64,000 nucleotides of DNA from Actinophytocola sp. (GTDB taxonomy: Bacteria > Actinomycetota > Actinomycetes > Mycobacteriales > Pseudonocardiaceae), in assembly GCA_009377385.1 (NCBI GenBank), contig WHUD01000008.1, forward strand, positions 1 through 64,000, given 5' to 3'. The notes under the pieces were generated by a model. That model was not told the origin of the DNA, made no database searches, and was given only the letters and a program-made list of their open reading frames with translations. Shown in pieces: positions 16,237 through 25,104 of the stretch. The translations under genes and the position numbers were made by a program. The stretch's first letter is position 1. The number at the start of each line of letters is the position of its first letter.

Positions 16237-16905
16237 CTACTCCGCTTCCGCCGGGGCCGCTGGCGGTTCCTCGAACCGGATGGTGTTCGCGATCCGCATC
16301 GCATCGGCGGCCACGGCGGGCCAGCCGGCCTCGGAGTCGGTGGTCACGGCCATGACGACGAGCCGCTTGCCGTCCGGCGTCGGGAGCTGGAACTCCGCCT
16401 TGAACTCCGGCCGGACGACGGTCTGCGCCTTTCCGGTCATCTCCGGCGGGAGGCGGTACTCGCCCGCGCTCGCCGCCACCATCGCCGGGCCTGCTGCCAG
16501 CTCGACGACCCGTACGTCCGACGCCGGATGCCGCTGCCGGTACTGCCGCTCCAGCTCCGCAGCGACTAGGTTGCCGTTGCGCGCGACACTCGCGACGTCG
16601 GTGTCCTCTGTGTCAAGTTCCGGCATGGCGAGGACGACGGTCCCGGTCACCGGCTCCTGCTCGGTGTTCTCCCGCGTGGCGAAGCGGCCGAACAGCCGCG
16701 CCCGGTTGTCGGCGAGCACGTGGGCGATGAGCCCCAGGTGGTCGGCCATCCGCTCCTGCGATTGGCCAGCCGCTTCGGCTGTCCGCTGGGCGAGCGCCTC
16801 GACCTGGGCTGCGTCCTGCTCGCTGTCGCCTGTCACGGTGAGGCCGGTGAAGCCCGGCGGCAGGTCGATGACCAGCCGGGGAGTCTGCTCGGTCGGCGTC
16901 GTCAT
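16237..16905 (-). CDS. Hypothetical protein translationally coupled to T7SS-like effector
   Basis: A 222-residue soluble protein starting MTTPTEQTPRLVIDLPPGF. The rest shows mixed alpha/beta character (TGTVVLAMPELD, YRLPPEMTGKAQTVVRPEF, KRLVVMAVTTDSEAG) and a Pro/Ala-rich tail. I do not recognise a family. The start ATG shares the A with the upstream stop (TGATG), so it is translated by coupling to the gene before it. By position it could be a chaperone or immunity protein for the upstream secreted protein. No signal peptide or membrane helix. Confidence 0.6.
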   Translation of the reverse strand: MTTPTEQTPRLVIDLPPGFTGLTVTGDSEQDAAQVEALAQRTAEAAGQSQERMADHLGLIAHVLADNRARLFGRFATRENTEQEPVTGTVVLAMPELDTEDTDVASVARNGNLVAAELERQYRQRHPASDVRVVELAAGPAMVAASAGEYRLPPEMTGKAQTVVRPEFKAEFQLPTPDGKRLVVMAVTTDSEAGWPAVAADAMRIANTIRFEEPPAAPAEAE

Positions 16906-18125
16906 CAGTCCCACACCCGTTCCCGCGCCCGGTGCGCGTCTCGTTCCGCCTGGCCTTCGTTGTCAGCGGCGATGCCTTCCCGCGCGGCGTTCTCGAACGG
17001 CACCGCCAGCGCGGCGCCCGGCACGAACAGTGACGCGCCGTAGGTCGCGCCCTGCCGGACGTCGCGCGGCGCCCAGTACTTCTCCAGGTTGTCGAAGAAC
17101 GTCGACGCCTCGCCGCCGGTCGCGACTTCGCCAGCCCCCTGGCCCGCCACGTACGCCGTCCCGCCCCAGCGCATCAGCGTGCCGGGCACGCCGGGGATGA
17201 GGCCGACGGTGCCCGCCCCGATGCCGATGGCGTCGAGGGCGAACGTCTCCGGCGGGATGTCGGCGCCAGCGACCGAGGCGAGCAGGTGCCCCTGCAGCGC
17301 GGTGACACCCAGTCCGACCGAGACCGCGCCAGCCACCTGCTCGAACGGCGGCGGCAGGAAGTCCGCGACGACACCCACCATCGTGCTGAGGTCGCCGATG
17401 ACGTCGGAGAACGCGGCGATCAGGTTGGCGTTGTCCTCGATGAAGTCGGTGATCCCCTGCGCGACGGCCTTGCCGAGGTCGAGCAGGTCGTCGACGGCCT
17501 CGTCCAGCGCGTCACCGAGTGCTTCCAGCCCTTTGCCGAGCAGCCCCGGCTCGTCGGGGGCCAGCTCGCGCGCCTTGTCGATCAGACCGGCGATCTGCTG
17601 CGCGACCTCGTCGTGCTGCGCCCGCAGTCGTTCCGCGTCCTCGATGATCCGCCGCAGAGTCTCGTTCGCCTGTGCCAGATTCTGCTCCGCGCGGGCGAGC
17701 GCCTGGTTCGCCGCCTCAAGTTGCGCCGGATCGTTGAACGTCTGGCCCGCGAGGCCGAACGACGGGTCGCTCTGGGCCGACTCGACGTCCTGACGCGCTT
17801 TGCGGGCCTGCTGTTCCAGGTCGATGGCGTTGCGCTGCATCACGCCGAGCGACTCACTCCAGTCGGCGAGTGCGGTGGACGCCCTCGACGTCGACTGCGA
17901 CGCGCTGTCGAGGTACTTCGGCAGGTCGTCGACCCGGCGTGCGAACGCCTCGCTCGCCTCGCCTTCCCAGATGCCGGTCTGGTTCACAATGGCGTTGATC
18001 GCGTCGAGTGCGGAGCTGAGCTTCCGCGCGACCTGGTGGTACTGCTCCGCGCTCGCGTTGACGCGGCTCAGGTCGCCGGGCGCCGGATCGAACCCCAACG
18101 CGCTGAACTGTCCTGCTGCCGTCAC
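16905..18125 (-). CDS. Putative type VII secreted protein (WXG100-like N-terminal domain)
   Basis: A 406-residue protein. Its first ~190 residues are a helical hairpin of the T7SS signal-domain type: YHQVARKLSSALDAINAIV, a W-x-G turn in GIWEGEASEAF near residue 53, and a long heptad helix (LEAANQALARAEQNLAQANE, residues about 133-152). A helix-rich middle and a Gly/Ala-rich hydrophobic stretch (ALDAIGIGAGTVGLIPGVPG, about 298-317) follow. No C-terminal toxin domain is apparent; the tail is short and charged. The start is a GTG behind GGGGGAG. It heads a leftward operon with two unknown partners. Substrate or effector of an ESX-type system is the likeliest role; no secretion machinery is in this window. 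Confidence 0.7.
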   Translation of the reverse strand: MTAAGQFSALGFDPAPGDLSRVNASAEQYHQVARKLSSALDAINAIVNQTGIWEGEASEAFARRVDDLPKYLDSASQSTSRASTALADWSESLGVMQRNAIDLEQQARKARQDVESAQSDPSFGLAGQTFNDPAQLEAANQALARAEQNLAQANETLRRIIEDAERLRAQHDEVAQQIAGLIDKARELAPDEPGLLGKGLEALGDALDEAVDDLLDLGKAVAQGITDFIEDNANLIAAFSDVIGDLSTMVGVVADFLPPPFEQVAGAVSVGLGVTALQGHLLASVAGADIPPETFALDAIGIGAGTVGLIPGVPGTLMRWGGTAYVAGQGAGEVATGGEASTFFDNLEKYWAPRDVRQGATYGASLFVPGAALAVPFENAAREGIAADNEGQAERDAHRARERVWD

Positions 18126-18239
18126 GGTCGATCTCCCCCTGGTCCCATGCGCCTGCTCCCCTTGTATAGCTGATGTCGAGTGAGACTGCGGTGTCGCCCT
18201 CGCGGTTCCCCCTGCGGTGTAACGGAGAACTGGGCCACC

Positions 18240-18580
18240 GTCGTCGCCACCGACTTCTCGCGCGGGCGGCGGCGCTCGCGGACGAGATCGCGGCCACCGA
18301 GCCGGACGTCATCAGGCTCCAGGAGGTGTCGCTGTGGCGGCAGCAGCTGGTCAGCGACGCCGTCACCGGCCAGCGGCGGGCGCGGTGCAGGTCGTGCAGG
18401 CAGACGAACTGCTCGCCGTCGCCAGCGCCAGCCCGCATCCGGTCATCGTGCTCGGCGACGTCAACTCGGCGGCCGATGGCTCATCGGTCGCCGACCTACG
18501 GCAAGCTCACCGCCCAGCTCAACGACGCCTGGGCGTCCGACCACTACGGCGTCGCGCGTCTGGAGCTGCCAGCCCGGTAG
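18240..18580 (+). pseudogene. Remnant of an endonuclease/exonuclease/phosphatase-family gene
   Basis: Fragments of one EEP-fold enzyme appear in two frames: LADEIAATEPDVIRLQEVSLWR in one, PHPVIVLGDVNSAADGS in another, then YGKLTAQLNDAWASDHYGV back in the first. These are the known LQEV, GDxNS and SDHxGV active-site motifs of DNase I-like phosphodiesterases in order. The spacing between them is far shorter than in a full enzyme of roughly 300 residues, so internal deletions and frameshifts have destroyed it. It occupies the 576-base gap between the T7SS operon and ephD. No other gene is seen there. Confidence 0.7.
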
Positions 18581-18701
18581 CGCCGCCGCGCGAGTGCTTG
18601 CAAGGCTTGACCTGGAGCAAGCACCGCGTGCTAGTGTCCCACTACCTGTTACCTCTAGTAACACCAGTGGGCAACGCGGCCCCGGAAGGGAAGGTAGCGA
18701 C

Positions 18702-20423
18702 GTGACTCGACGTGTGGTGTCCGAAGACGGCGTGTCGCTCGCCGTGACGGAGAGCGGCTCAGGCGACGTGACCGTGGTCTGCGTGCACGGCTATCCGGAC
18801 AACGGCTCGCTGTGGCAGCCGGTCGTCGACGCGCTCAGCGACCGCTACCGCGTCGTCGTCTACGACACAAGGGGAGCGGGCGAGTCCGACAAGCCGGCCG
18901 CGCAGAGCGCGTACCACCTGGACCGGCTCGCCGCCGACCTCACCGCCGTGGTCGACGACGTCAGCCCCGACCGGCCGGTGCACCTGCTCGCGCACGACTG
19001 GGGCGCCATCCAGACCTGGCACGCCGTCACCGGCGAGCGGCTGCGCGGGCGGGTCGCGTCGTTCACGTCGATCTCCGGGCCGTGTCTGGACCACGCGGGC
19101 GCGTGGGTGCGCTCGCGGCTGCGGCCGAGCGGGCTGCGCGAGCTGTTCCGGCAGCTTGCGCACTCCTGGTACATCGCGTTCTTCCAGTTGCCCCGGATTC
19201 CCGAGCTGGCCTGGCGTAGCGGCATCGTCGGCCGCGCACTGCAACGGCTCGACGGCACCGGCACCCCGCCGGACACCGGCGACGCCATCCGGGGCCTCGC
19301 GCTGTACCGGGAGAACATGCTCACCCGCTTCACCCGGCCCGCGCGGCGGGACACCGACGTCCCGGTGCAGGTGCTCGCACCCCAGGCGGACGGCTTCGTC
19401 ACGCCGCCGGTGCAGACCGACATCGGCCGCTGGGTGCCGATGCTGTGGACGCGCCGGGTCGCAGGCGGGCACTGGCTGCCACGCGGCAGGCCGGACGTCG
19501 TCGCCCGCTGCGCCACCGAGCTGATCGACCATATCGAGGGCGCGCCCGAGCCGTGGTCGTTGCGCCGCGCCAGGGTGACGACCGAGGCGCGTGGCCGGTT
19601 CGCGCGCCAGGTGGCCGTGGTCACCGGCGCCGGGAGCGGCATCGGCGCCGCCACCGCCGTCGCGTTGGCCGAGGAGGGCGCCGAGCTGGTGCTCGCCGAC
19701 GTCGACGAGCTCGCCGTCAACCGGACCGTCGAGCAGGCCCGTCGCCACGGCGCCCGCGCGCAGGCCGTCGCCTGCGACGTCTCCGACGCCAGCGCCATGG
19801 CGGACCTCGCCAAGCGGGTCGCCGCCGAGTACGGCGCGCCGGACATCGTCGTCAACAACGCCGGGATCGGCATGGCAGGGCCGTTCACACAGACCACGCT
19901 CGCCGACTGGGAGCGCGTCATCGACGTCAACCTGTGGGGCGTGATCCACGGCTGCAAGCTGTTCGCCGAGCAGATGATCGCGCGCGGCGAGGGTGGGCAC
20001 ATCGTGAACCTCGCCTCGGCAGCCGCATACCTGCCGTCGAAGATGCTGCCCGCCTACGCGACGACGAAGTCCGCCGTGCTGATGTTGTCCGAATGCCTGC
20101 GGGCGGAGCTGGCCGCCGACGGCATCGGCGTCACGGCGGTGTGTCCGGGGTTCGTGCGCACCAACATCACCGCGACGACCTGCTTCGTCGGGGTGGACGA
20201 CGGCGAGCAGCTGCGCAGGCAGCGGGCGACGACGGCGGCCTACCAGCGGCGGAACTACCCGCCGGAGAAGGTCGCCACCCGGATCCTCCGCGCGATCGAG
20301 CGGGACACGGCGCTGGCGCCCGCCGCCGCGGAGGCCCACGTTGGACTCGCGCTGTCGCGGATGACACCCGCCGCCGTGCGGGCCGCCGCGCGGCTGGACC
20401 TGACGCCGAGTGGGGCGGGGTGA
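18702..20423 (+). CDS. ephD: EphD-like epoxide hydrolase/short-chain dehydrogenase fusion
   Basis: A 573-residue two-domain enzyme. Residues 1-290 are an alpha/beta hydrolase: VCVHGYPDNGSLW, LAHDWGAIQTW with Asp nucleophile, and AGGHWLPRG with the His. Residues about 300-573 are an NAD(P)-dependent SDR: VVTGAGSGIGAATAV, NNAGIGMAGPF, and the catalytic Ser (NLASAAAYL), Tyr and Lys (YATTKSAV). The same arrangement is found in M. tuberculosis EphD, reported to act on mycolate-type lipid epoxides. The start is GTG with GGAAGGGAAGG upstream; the longer frame from 18180 crosses a pseudogene and is rejected. It converges on the alcohol dehydrogenase with a strong hairpin between. Confidence 0.88.
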   Translation: MTRRVVSEDGVSLAVTESGSGDVTVVCVHGYPDNGSLWQPVVDALSDRYRVVVYDTRGAGESDKPAAQSAYHLDRLAADLTAVVDDVSPDRPVHLLAHDWGAIQTWHAVTGERLRGRVASFTSISGPCLDHAGAWVRSRLRPSGLRELFRQLAHSWYIAFFQLPRIPELAWRSGIVGRALQRLDGTGTPPDTGDAIRGLALYRENMLTRFTRPARRDTDVPVQVLAPQADGFVTPPVQTDIGRWVPMLWTRRVAGGHWLPRGRPDVVARCATELIDHIEGAPEPWSLRRARVTTEARGRFARQVAVVTGAGSGIGAATAVALAEEGAELVLADVDELAVNRTVEQARRHGARAQAVACDVSDASAMADLAKRVAAEYGAPDIVVNNAGIGMAGPFTQTTLADWERVIDVNLWGVIHGCKLFAEQMIARGEGGHIVNLASAAAYLPSKMLPAYATTKSAVLMLSECLRAELAADGIGVTAVCPGFVRTNITATTCFVGVDDGEQLRRQRATTAAYQRRNYPPEKVATRILRAIERDTALAPAAAEAHVGLALSRMTPAAVRAAARLDLTPSGAG

Positions 20424-20427
20424 GGTG

Positions 20428-20480
20428 CGCCGAAGGTGGCCTTCGGTACACCTGACGTGCCGAAGGCCACCTTCGGCACA
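20428..20480. terminator. Bidirectional double-hairpin terminator
   Basis: Two copies of CCGAAGG-NNN-CCTTCGG follow each other in inverted relation (20430-20446 and 20460-20476). Each folds by itself with a 7-bp stem, and together they form a stem of about 20 bp. It separates the convergent ephD and alcohol dehydrogenase genes. Confidence 0.7.
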
Positions 20481-20483
20481 CCG

Positions 20484-21485
20484 TCATGGCACCAGAACAG
20501 CCGCGCCGTTCACGCGATCGGCGGCGAGATCCCGGAGCGCCTGGGGTGCGTCGTGCAGCGCGTAGGGCGTAGTGCACACGGACAGCCGGTGACGCCCGGC
20601 GAAGTCGAGGAACTCCCGCGCGTCCTGTCGGGTGTTCGCGGTGACGCTGCGGATTTCCTTCTCGTAGAACAGGTGCCGCTGGTAGCTCAGCAGCTCGACG
20701 TCGGTGAGGTGGATGCCCGCGATGGCGAGCACCCCGCCCCGGTCCAGCGCCTCCAGCGCGGGCGGCACGAGCGAACCGACCGGGGCGAACAGGATCGCGG
20801 CTTCGAGCGGCTCCGGTGGCGCGTCGGCCGCCCCGCCCGCCGACGTCGCGCCAAGCTCCAACGCCAGACGTCGTGCCGCCTCGCTGCGGGTCAGCACGTG
20901 CACCGTCGCGCCCTCGGCCAGCGCGACCTGCGTGGCCAGGTGCGCGCTCGCGCCGAAGCCGTACACGCCGAGCCGCCCGCCCCGCGGCAGCCCGGTGCGC
21001 CGTAGCGCGCGGTAGTCGATGATGCCCGCGCACAGCAGCGGCGCCAGCTCGACGTCGGAGTACCCCGATGGCAGCGGGTGTGCATAAGCCGCGGGCACTG
21101 TGACGTAGTCCGCGTAGCCGCCGTCGGCGTCCCACCCGGTGTAGGTCGAGTTCGGACACAGGTTCTCCGCACCGCGCGCGCAGTACTGGCAGCGCCCGCA
21201 TGTGCCGCGCAGCCACGCGACGCCTACCGTGTCCCCGACGCCGAACCCCGACGCGGCGCTCACCACCTCGCCGACAACTTCGTGACCAGGCACGACGCCG
21301 GGAAGGTGCACGGGGAGGTCGCCCTCGGTGACGTGTAGGTCGGTGCGGCACACCCCGCACGCGCGCACCCGCAGCAGCAGCTCGCCGTCCGCCGGGGCGG
21401 GCAGCGGTTCGTGGTCGAGCCGCAGCGGCTCGCCGGTGACCGGACCCGGCCGTTGCACCCGCCACGCGCGATGCGTTGCTGCCAT
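20484..21485 (-). CDS. Zinc-dependent alcohol dehydrogenase
   Basis: A 333-residue medium-chain dehydrogenase. The catalytic zinc ligands are Cys in [10 protein letters not shown] and His in PGHEVVG; the structural zinc is held by four Cys ([17 protein letters not shown]). The dinucleotide fold starts [14 protein letters not shown] near residue 170. It is close to AdhP/AdhA-type NAD(P)-linked enzymes that interconvert alcohols and aldehydes. The ATG at 21485 overlaps no gene; the divergent DUF2461 gene starts 30 bases away. Length is typical. No evidence of an operon. Confidence 0.9.
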   Translation of the reverse strand: MAATHRAWRVQRPGPVTGEPLRLDHEPLPAPADGELLLRVRACGVCRTDLHVTEGDLPVHLPGVVPGHEVVGEVVSAASGFGVGDTVGVAWLRGTCGRCQYCARGAENLCPNSTYTGWDADGGYADYVTVPAAYAHPLPSGYSDVELAPLLCAGIIDYRALRRTGLPRGGRLGVYGFGASAHLATQVALAEGATVHVLTRSEAARRLALELGATSAGGAADAPPEPLEAAILFAPVGSLVPPALEALDRGGVLAIAGIHLTDVELLSYQRHLFYEKEIRSVTANTRQDAREFLDFAGRHRLSVCTTPYALHDAPQALRDLAADRVNGAAVLVP

Positions 21486-21501
21486 GACGTCCAGTGTTGC
21501 C

Positions 21502-21507
21502 TATCGT
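21502..21507 (+). promoter_or_regulatory. -10 element of a leaderless gene
   Basis: TATCGT lies 7 nt before the GTG at 21515; no ribosome-binding site is present. Confidence 0.5.
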
Positions 21508-21514
21508 TTGCGTC

Positions 21515-22180
21515 GTGACATTCACCGGTTTCGGCGAGGCCGTCGTCGACTTCTACGACGGCCTGCTCGCGGACAACTCGAAGGCGTACTGGGAAGACAA
21601 CATCGACGTCTACAAACGGGACGTCAGGGCGCCGATGGAGGCGCTGCTGGCCGACCTCGAACCGGAGTTCGCGGACCTAGGGGCGGGCAAGGTGTTCCGG
21701 CCCAACCGGGACGTGCGGTTCGCCAGGGACAAGAGCCCCTACAAGACGAACTGCGGCGCGGTGATCGAGGCGGGCAGGGGCGGCGGCGCGTACTACGTCG
21801 AGGTCTCCGCCGACGGCATGATGGTCGGCGGCGGGTGCTTCCACCTGCAGCCGGATCAGGTCGCGCGGTTCCGGCAGGCCGTAGACACCGACCTGCACGG
21901 GCCCGAGCTGGAGCGGATCGTCGGCGCGCTGCGTGACAGCGGCTGGGACCTCAAGGGCGAGCAGCTCAAGACGAAGCCGCGCGGCTATCCGGACGACCAC
22001 CCGCGTATCGACCTGCTGCGGCACAAGTCGTTGTACGCGGTCAAGCGGTGGGAGCCGGACGACACCCTGCACGAGCCCGCCTGCCTGGACCGCGTCCGGC
22101 AGGCGTGGCGCGAGGTGCGGGACTTCAACACCTGGGCGGCGGACCACGTCGGGGTGAGCGAGCAGCCTCGACGCCGCTAA
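21515..22180 (+). CDS. DUF2461-family protein
   Basis: A 221-residue member of the TIGR02453/DUF2461 family. It shows GFGEAVVDFYDGLLADNSK, the KVFRPNRDVRFARDKSPYKTN block, GGGAYYVEVSADGMMVGGGCF, LKTKPRGYPDDHPRIDLLRHKS and a basic end. This family has no established biochemical function. Start: GTG at 21515 (MTFTGFGEA), since TATCGT precedes it and the longer frame adds only six poorly conserved residues. The 3' end overlaps the stop of the convergent fusion gene by 4 bases. Confidence 0.82.
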   Translation: MTFTGFGEAVVDFYDGLLADNSKAYWEDNIDVYKRDVRAPMEALLADLEPEFADLGAGKVFRPNRDVRFARDKSPYKTNCGAVIEAGRGGGAYYVEVSADGMMVGGGCFHLQPDQVARFRQAVDTDLHGPELERIVGALRDSGWDLKGEQLKTKPRGYPDDHPRIDLLRHKSLYAVKRWEPDDTLHEPACLDRVRQAWREVRDFNTWAADHVGVSEQPRRR

Positions 22181-25104
22181 CGCCCCCGCCACACGGGGTC
22201 GCGGCCTTGCGCGAACGCCCGCACGCCTTCCGTCGCGTCCTCGGAGAACAACGCCACCGACGCGACGTCGGTCTGCTTGTCCCACGCCTCGGCGCCGCTC
22301 CAGCCCGCACGCTCGTCGATGATCCGCTTGCTCGCCTCGACGGCCAGTGGCGCGTTGGCCGCGATCGTCGCGGCGAGCTCCAGCGCCACCTCTTTCGCGG
22401 TGCCCCGTGCGACCAGCCGGTTCACCACACCCAGTTCGTACAGCCGCCGCGCTGGCAGCGGCTCGGCCGTCAACGCCAGTTCCAACGCCGAGTTACGCGG
22501 CAGCCGCTCGGAGAGCCGCAGCAGTCCACCGGCCGCCGCGACCAACCCGCGCTTCGGCTCCGGGATGCCGAACTCGGCGTCCTCGGCAGCCACGATCAGG
22601 TCGGACGCCAGCGCCAACTCGAACCCGCCCGCATGCGCGTAGCCCTCGACGGCCGCGATCACCGGTTTGCTCGGCGGCCGCTGCGTCATGCCGAGCGGAC
22701 CCCTGCCTTCGGTCAGCGGGTACTCGCCCTTGGCCGCGGCCTTGAGGTCCATGCCGGCGCAGAACGTGCCACCGGCCCCGGTCAGCACCGCGACGCGCGC
22801 GTCGTCGTCCGCCTCGAACTCGTCGAGCGCACGTTCCAGCGCCCTCGCCGCAGCCAGGTTGATGGCGTTGCGTGTCCTCGGCCGGTTCAGCGTGATCACG
22901 TGGACGCCGTCGGTCCGCTCGACCTGCACCGGCGGTGGTGGCGGCTCCGGCAGCGGCGCTGGCATCCGGTCCACGACGCGACAGGCGTCCGTGCTCTCGA
23001 CGTCGATCGTCCAGCCGAGCGGGTCCGACTCCGCCATGACGTCGACGACCTCGGGGTCCTTGCTGCGCACCAGCACGCGGCTGCCGTCGCTGGTGAGCGC
23101 GCTGATGATCACGGCCTCCGGCTCGCCGTCCCTGGTGTACGGCACGGTGTACGACTCGACGACGGCAGGCCCGGTGTACTGGGTGGCCACCGGTCTCGAC
23201 GGCGGGGACGTCATCAGCGGCCCGGCGTCGATCTGCCGGAACGTCTGCCGTGGCGGCTTCGCGGAGTAGACGCCGATGGCGTGCTTGGTGACGTACCAGC
23301 CGAGGCCCGTTGTCATGCCGTAGTCGTCAGGGTTCTTCCTGAGGATCCCGACCATGGTCGCCAGCGAGTGCCCGGTGTAGTTGTTACCCGGCCCGCCTGC
23401 GAACGTCAGCCCGCCGGTCACCGTCAGCGGCCGGTCGATCGGCAGCCCGAGCTCTCCTGCCGCGATCTGCACCGCGGACGGGAAGCAGGAGTACAGGTCG
23501 ATGTGTTGCACGTCGGCAATGGACAGTCCTGCGTGGTCGAGCGCGGCGCGGCCGATGGCGTTGATCGCCGGGGACGCCGCAAGCTCGGCGCGTTCCGACA
23601 CGAACCACTCGTCCTGGGCGTGCGCTCCCGCGTGCGGGAACACCCAGCGCTCGGAAGGAATCCCAGCCTCCTGCGCGGCGGCAGCGCTGCACATGATGAC
23701 GCCGCTGGCGAGGTCGACCTTGAGGTTCGCCGTCAGCAGCTTCGGGTAGGGCGACGACACCGGCCGATTGGCGTCCGATGTGGACGCCAGCTCCGCTGCG
23801 GTGAAGGACTGCGGCTGCCATGCGTACGGGTTCCGCGCGGCGACGGTGGAGAATCGCGACCACAGCTCCGCGATGTCGTGCAGATGCGCCTCCGGCGTGG
23901 TGCCGAGCCGCGCCCGCACCGCGTTCTCCAGCAGCGCGTAGACATAGATCGGCGCCATCAGGCCCGCCGCGGTCTCGGCGTCGTTGTTCGCTTCCCTTTC
24001 GGTGCCGATCACCCGCCGGGGCGCGACGTCGCTCGGCTGCTCCGGCCAGTCCGGCGAGGTTCCCCTGCGCTGCGCCTCCACAATGGACGCACCCGATTCC
24101 GCGCCGGAGATCAGCACGACGTCCGCGAGTCCGCCGGCGATGCTCTGCGCGCTGTCGTTGAACAGCCGCTGCGCACCGTCGCCGCCGAACCGCGCTGAGG
24201 CCACCGTCTCCCGTGGCGACGCGCCAACGGCGTCCGCCACGAGCCGGGCCTTGTCGTTGTAGGCCCAGGACGCACTCGACACGCTGCGCACGGAGTCCGC
24301 CTTCGCCAGTAGCCGCTCACCTGCACTACTGTCTTCCGCTGCCCGTCGCAGCGCCTTGACGGCGAGCGTCGCCGGGTCCGGCAGTTCGCCATCCGGCGAC
24401 GGCCGGTGCACCACCTGTCCAACGCCGACGATCACCGGCGTGCGCGGGTCCAGCAACGCCCCGGAGTGGTGCCGGGCCGGGTCACCTGCCGGCCGCAGCA
24501 CCGACAGCGGCTCGACCTCCTCCGGCGCAGCGGTCTCAGCCTGGGTCGTGCCGCCGAGCAGTCCCGCGAGCCGCCGCAGCGAGGTGTCCAGCTCGGACGA
24601 AAAGCTGCGCGCTGCCGACGTCCCCATCGGACCCTTGAGCGGATCGCCGCCGAGTCCGCAGTCGACCCACACCTTGCTGCCCTTGGCGGAAGGCTCGACC
24701 GCGTAGCTGAGTCCAACCAGCGCCCCCATCGGCCCGGTGCCTGCCAGCTCGATCGACGTGTCGGTCAGGCCGGTGACCCGCCACCGGACGTCGATCGGCA
24801 TGCCCATGATCTTGCACTTCTGCACGAACGACGCCGACGGCTCGGGGCGGGCAGGCGCCCGGTCGCGCCAGCCGCCATGCACGGTCAGCCACTCGTCGTA
24901 GCGGGTGAAGTCGGTGGCCAGCGCGAACACGTCGACCGGTGGCGCCGCGATCTCGACGCTCGCGGTGAGCGTGTGGTCGTGGGCCGCGATGGAGTCGGGC
25001 ACGCTGTGGTCCCCGCTGGGTGCCTGCCGTCGAGTGGCGAGCGACGACACCAGTGATCGCGCCACCGTCACCGCCGTGCGCAGCCGCGCCAGGGTGTCAG
25101 CCAT
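22177..25104 (-). CDS. SRPBCC - thiolase-like - crotonase three-domain fusion
   Basis: A 975-residue single frame with three parts. Residues about 40-190 are an SRPBCC lipid-binding domain (VEIAAPPVDVFALATDFTRY). Residues about 218-715 are an SCP2-type thiolase fold (VIVGVGQVVHRPSPDGEL, YSCFPSAVQIAAGELGL, AGGPGNNYTGHS). Residues about 735-975 are a crotonase (GTFCAGMDLKAAA, AGGFELALASDL, FGIPEPKRGLVA, with both catalytic Glu). In the thiolase part the usual nucleophilic Cys block reads FGGDGAQRLF, without Cys, so it may bind or cleave acyl-CoA differently. The ATG overlaps the preceding crotonase stop by 8 bases, so it is coupled. It closes a TetR-AidB-crotonase operon and likely handles a bulky acyl or sterol-like CoA substrate. 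Confidence 0.85.
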   Translation of the reverse strand: MADTLARLRTAVTVARSLVSSLATRRQAPSGDHSVPDSIAAHDHTLTASVEIAAPPVDVFALATDFTRYDEWLTVHGGWRDRAPARPEPSASFVQKCKIMGMPIDVRWRVTGLTDTSIELAGTGPMGALVGLSYAVEPSAKGSKVWVDCGLGGDPLKGPMGTSAARSFSSELDTSLRRLAGLLGGTTQAETAAPEEVEPLSVLRPAGDPARHHSGALLDPRTPVIVGVGQVVHRPSPDGELPDPATLAVKALRRAAEDSSAGERLLAKADSVRSVSSASWAYNDKARLVADAVGASPRETVASARFGGDGAQRLFNDSAQSIAGGLADVVLISGAESGASIVEAQRRGTSPDWPEQPSDVAPRRVIGTEREANNDAETAAGLMAPIYVYALLENAVRARLGTTPEAHLHDIAELWSRFSTVAARNPYAWQPQSFTAAELASTSDANRPVSSPYPKLLTANLKVDLASGVIMCSAAAAQEAGIPSERWVFPHAGAHAQDEWFVSERAELAASPAINAIGRAALDHAGLSIADVQHIDLYSCFPSAVQIAAGELGLPIDRPLTVTGGLTFAGGPGNNYTGHSLATMVGILRKNPDDYGMTTGLGWYVTKHAIGVYSAKPPRQTFRQIDAGPLMTSPPSRPVATQYTGPAVVESYTVPYTRDGEPEAVIISALTSDGSRVLVRSKDPEVVDVMAESDPLGWTIDVESTDACRVVDRMPAPLPEPPPPPVQVERTDGVHVITLNRPRTRNAINLAAARALERALDEFEADDDARVAVLTGAGGTFCAGMDLKAAAKGEYPLTEGRGPLGMTQRPPSKPVIAAVEGYAHAGGFELALASDLIVAAEDAEFGIPEPKRGLVAAAGGLLRLSERLPRNSALELALTAEPLPARRLYELGVVNRLVARGTAKEVALELAATIAANAPLAVEASKRIIDERAGWSGAEAWDKQTDVASVALFSEDATEGVRAFAQGRDPVWRGR

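Noticed and set aside
16905-18125. Polymorphic toxin with C-terminal nuclease
   Set aside because: The C-terminal part is hydrophobic and then short and charged; no toxin motif was found.
18759-20339. A 526-codon antisense frame over ephD
   Set aside because: Opposite a clear two-domain enzyme and with no domain or start signal; a high-GC shadow.
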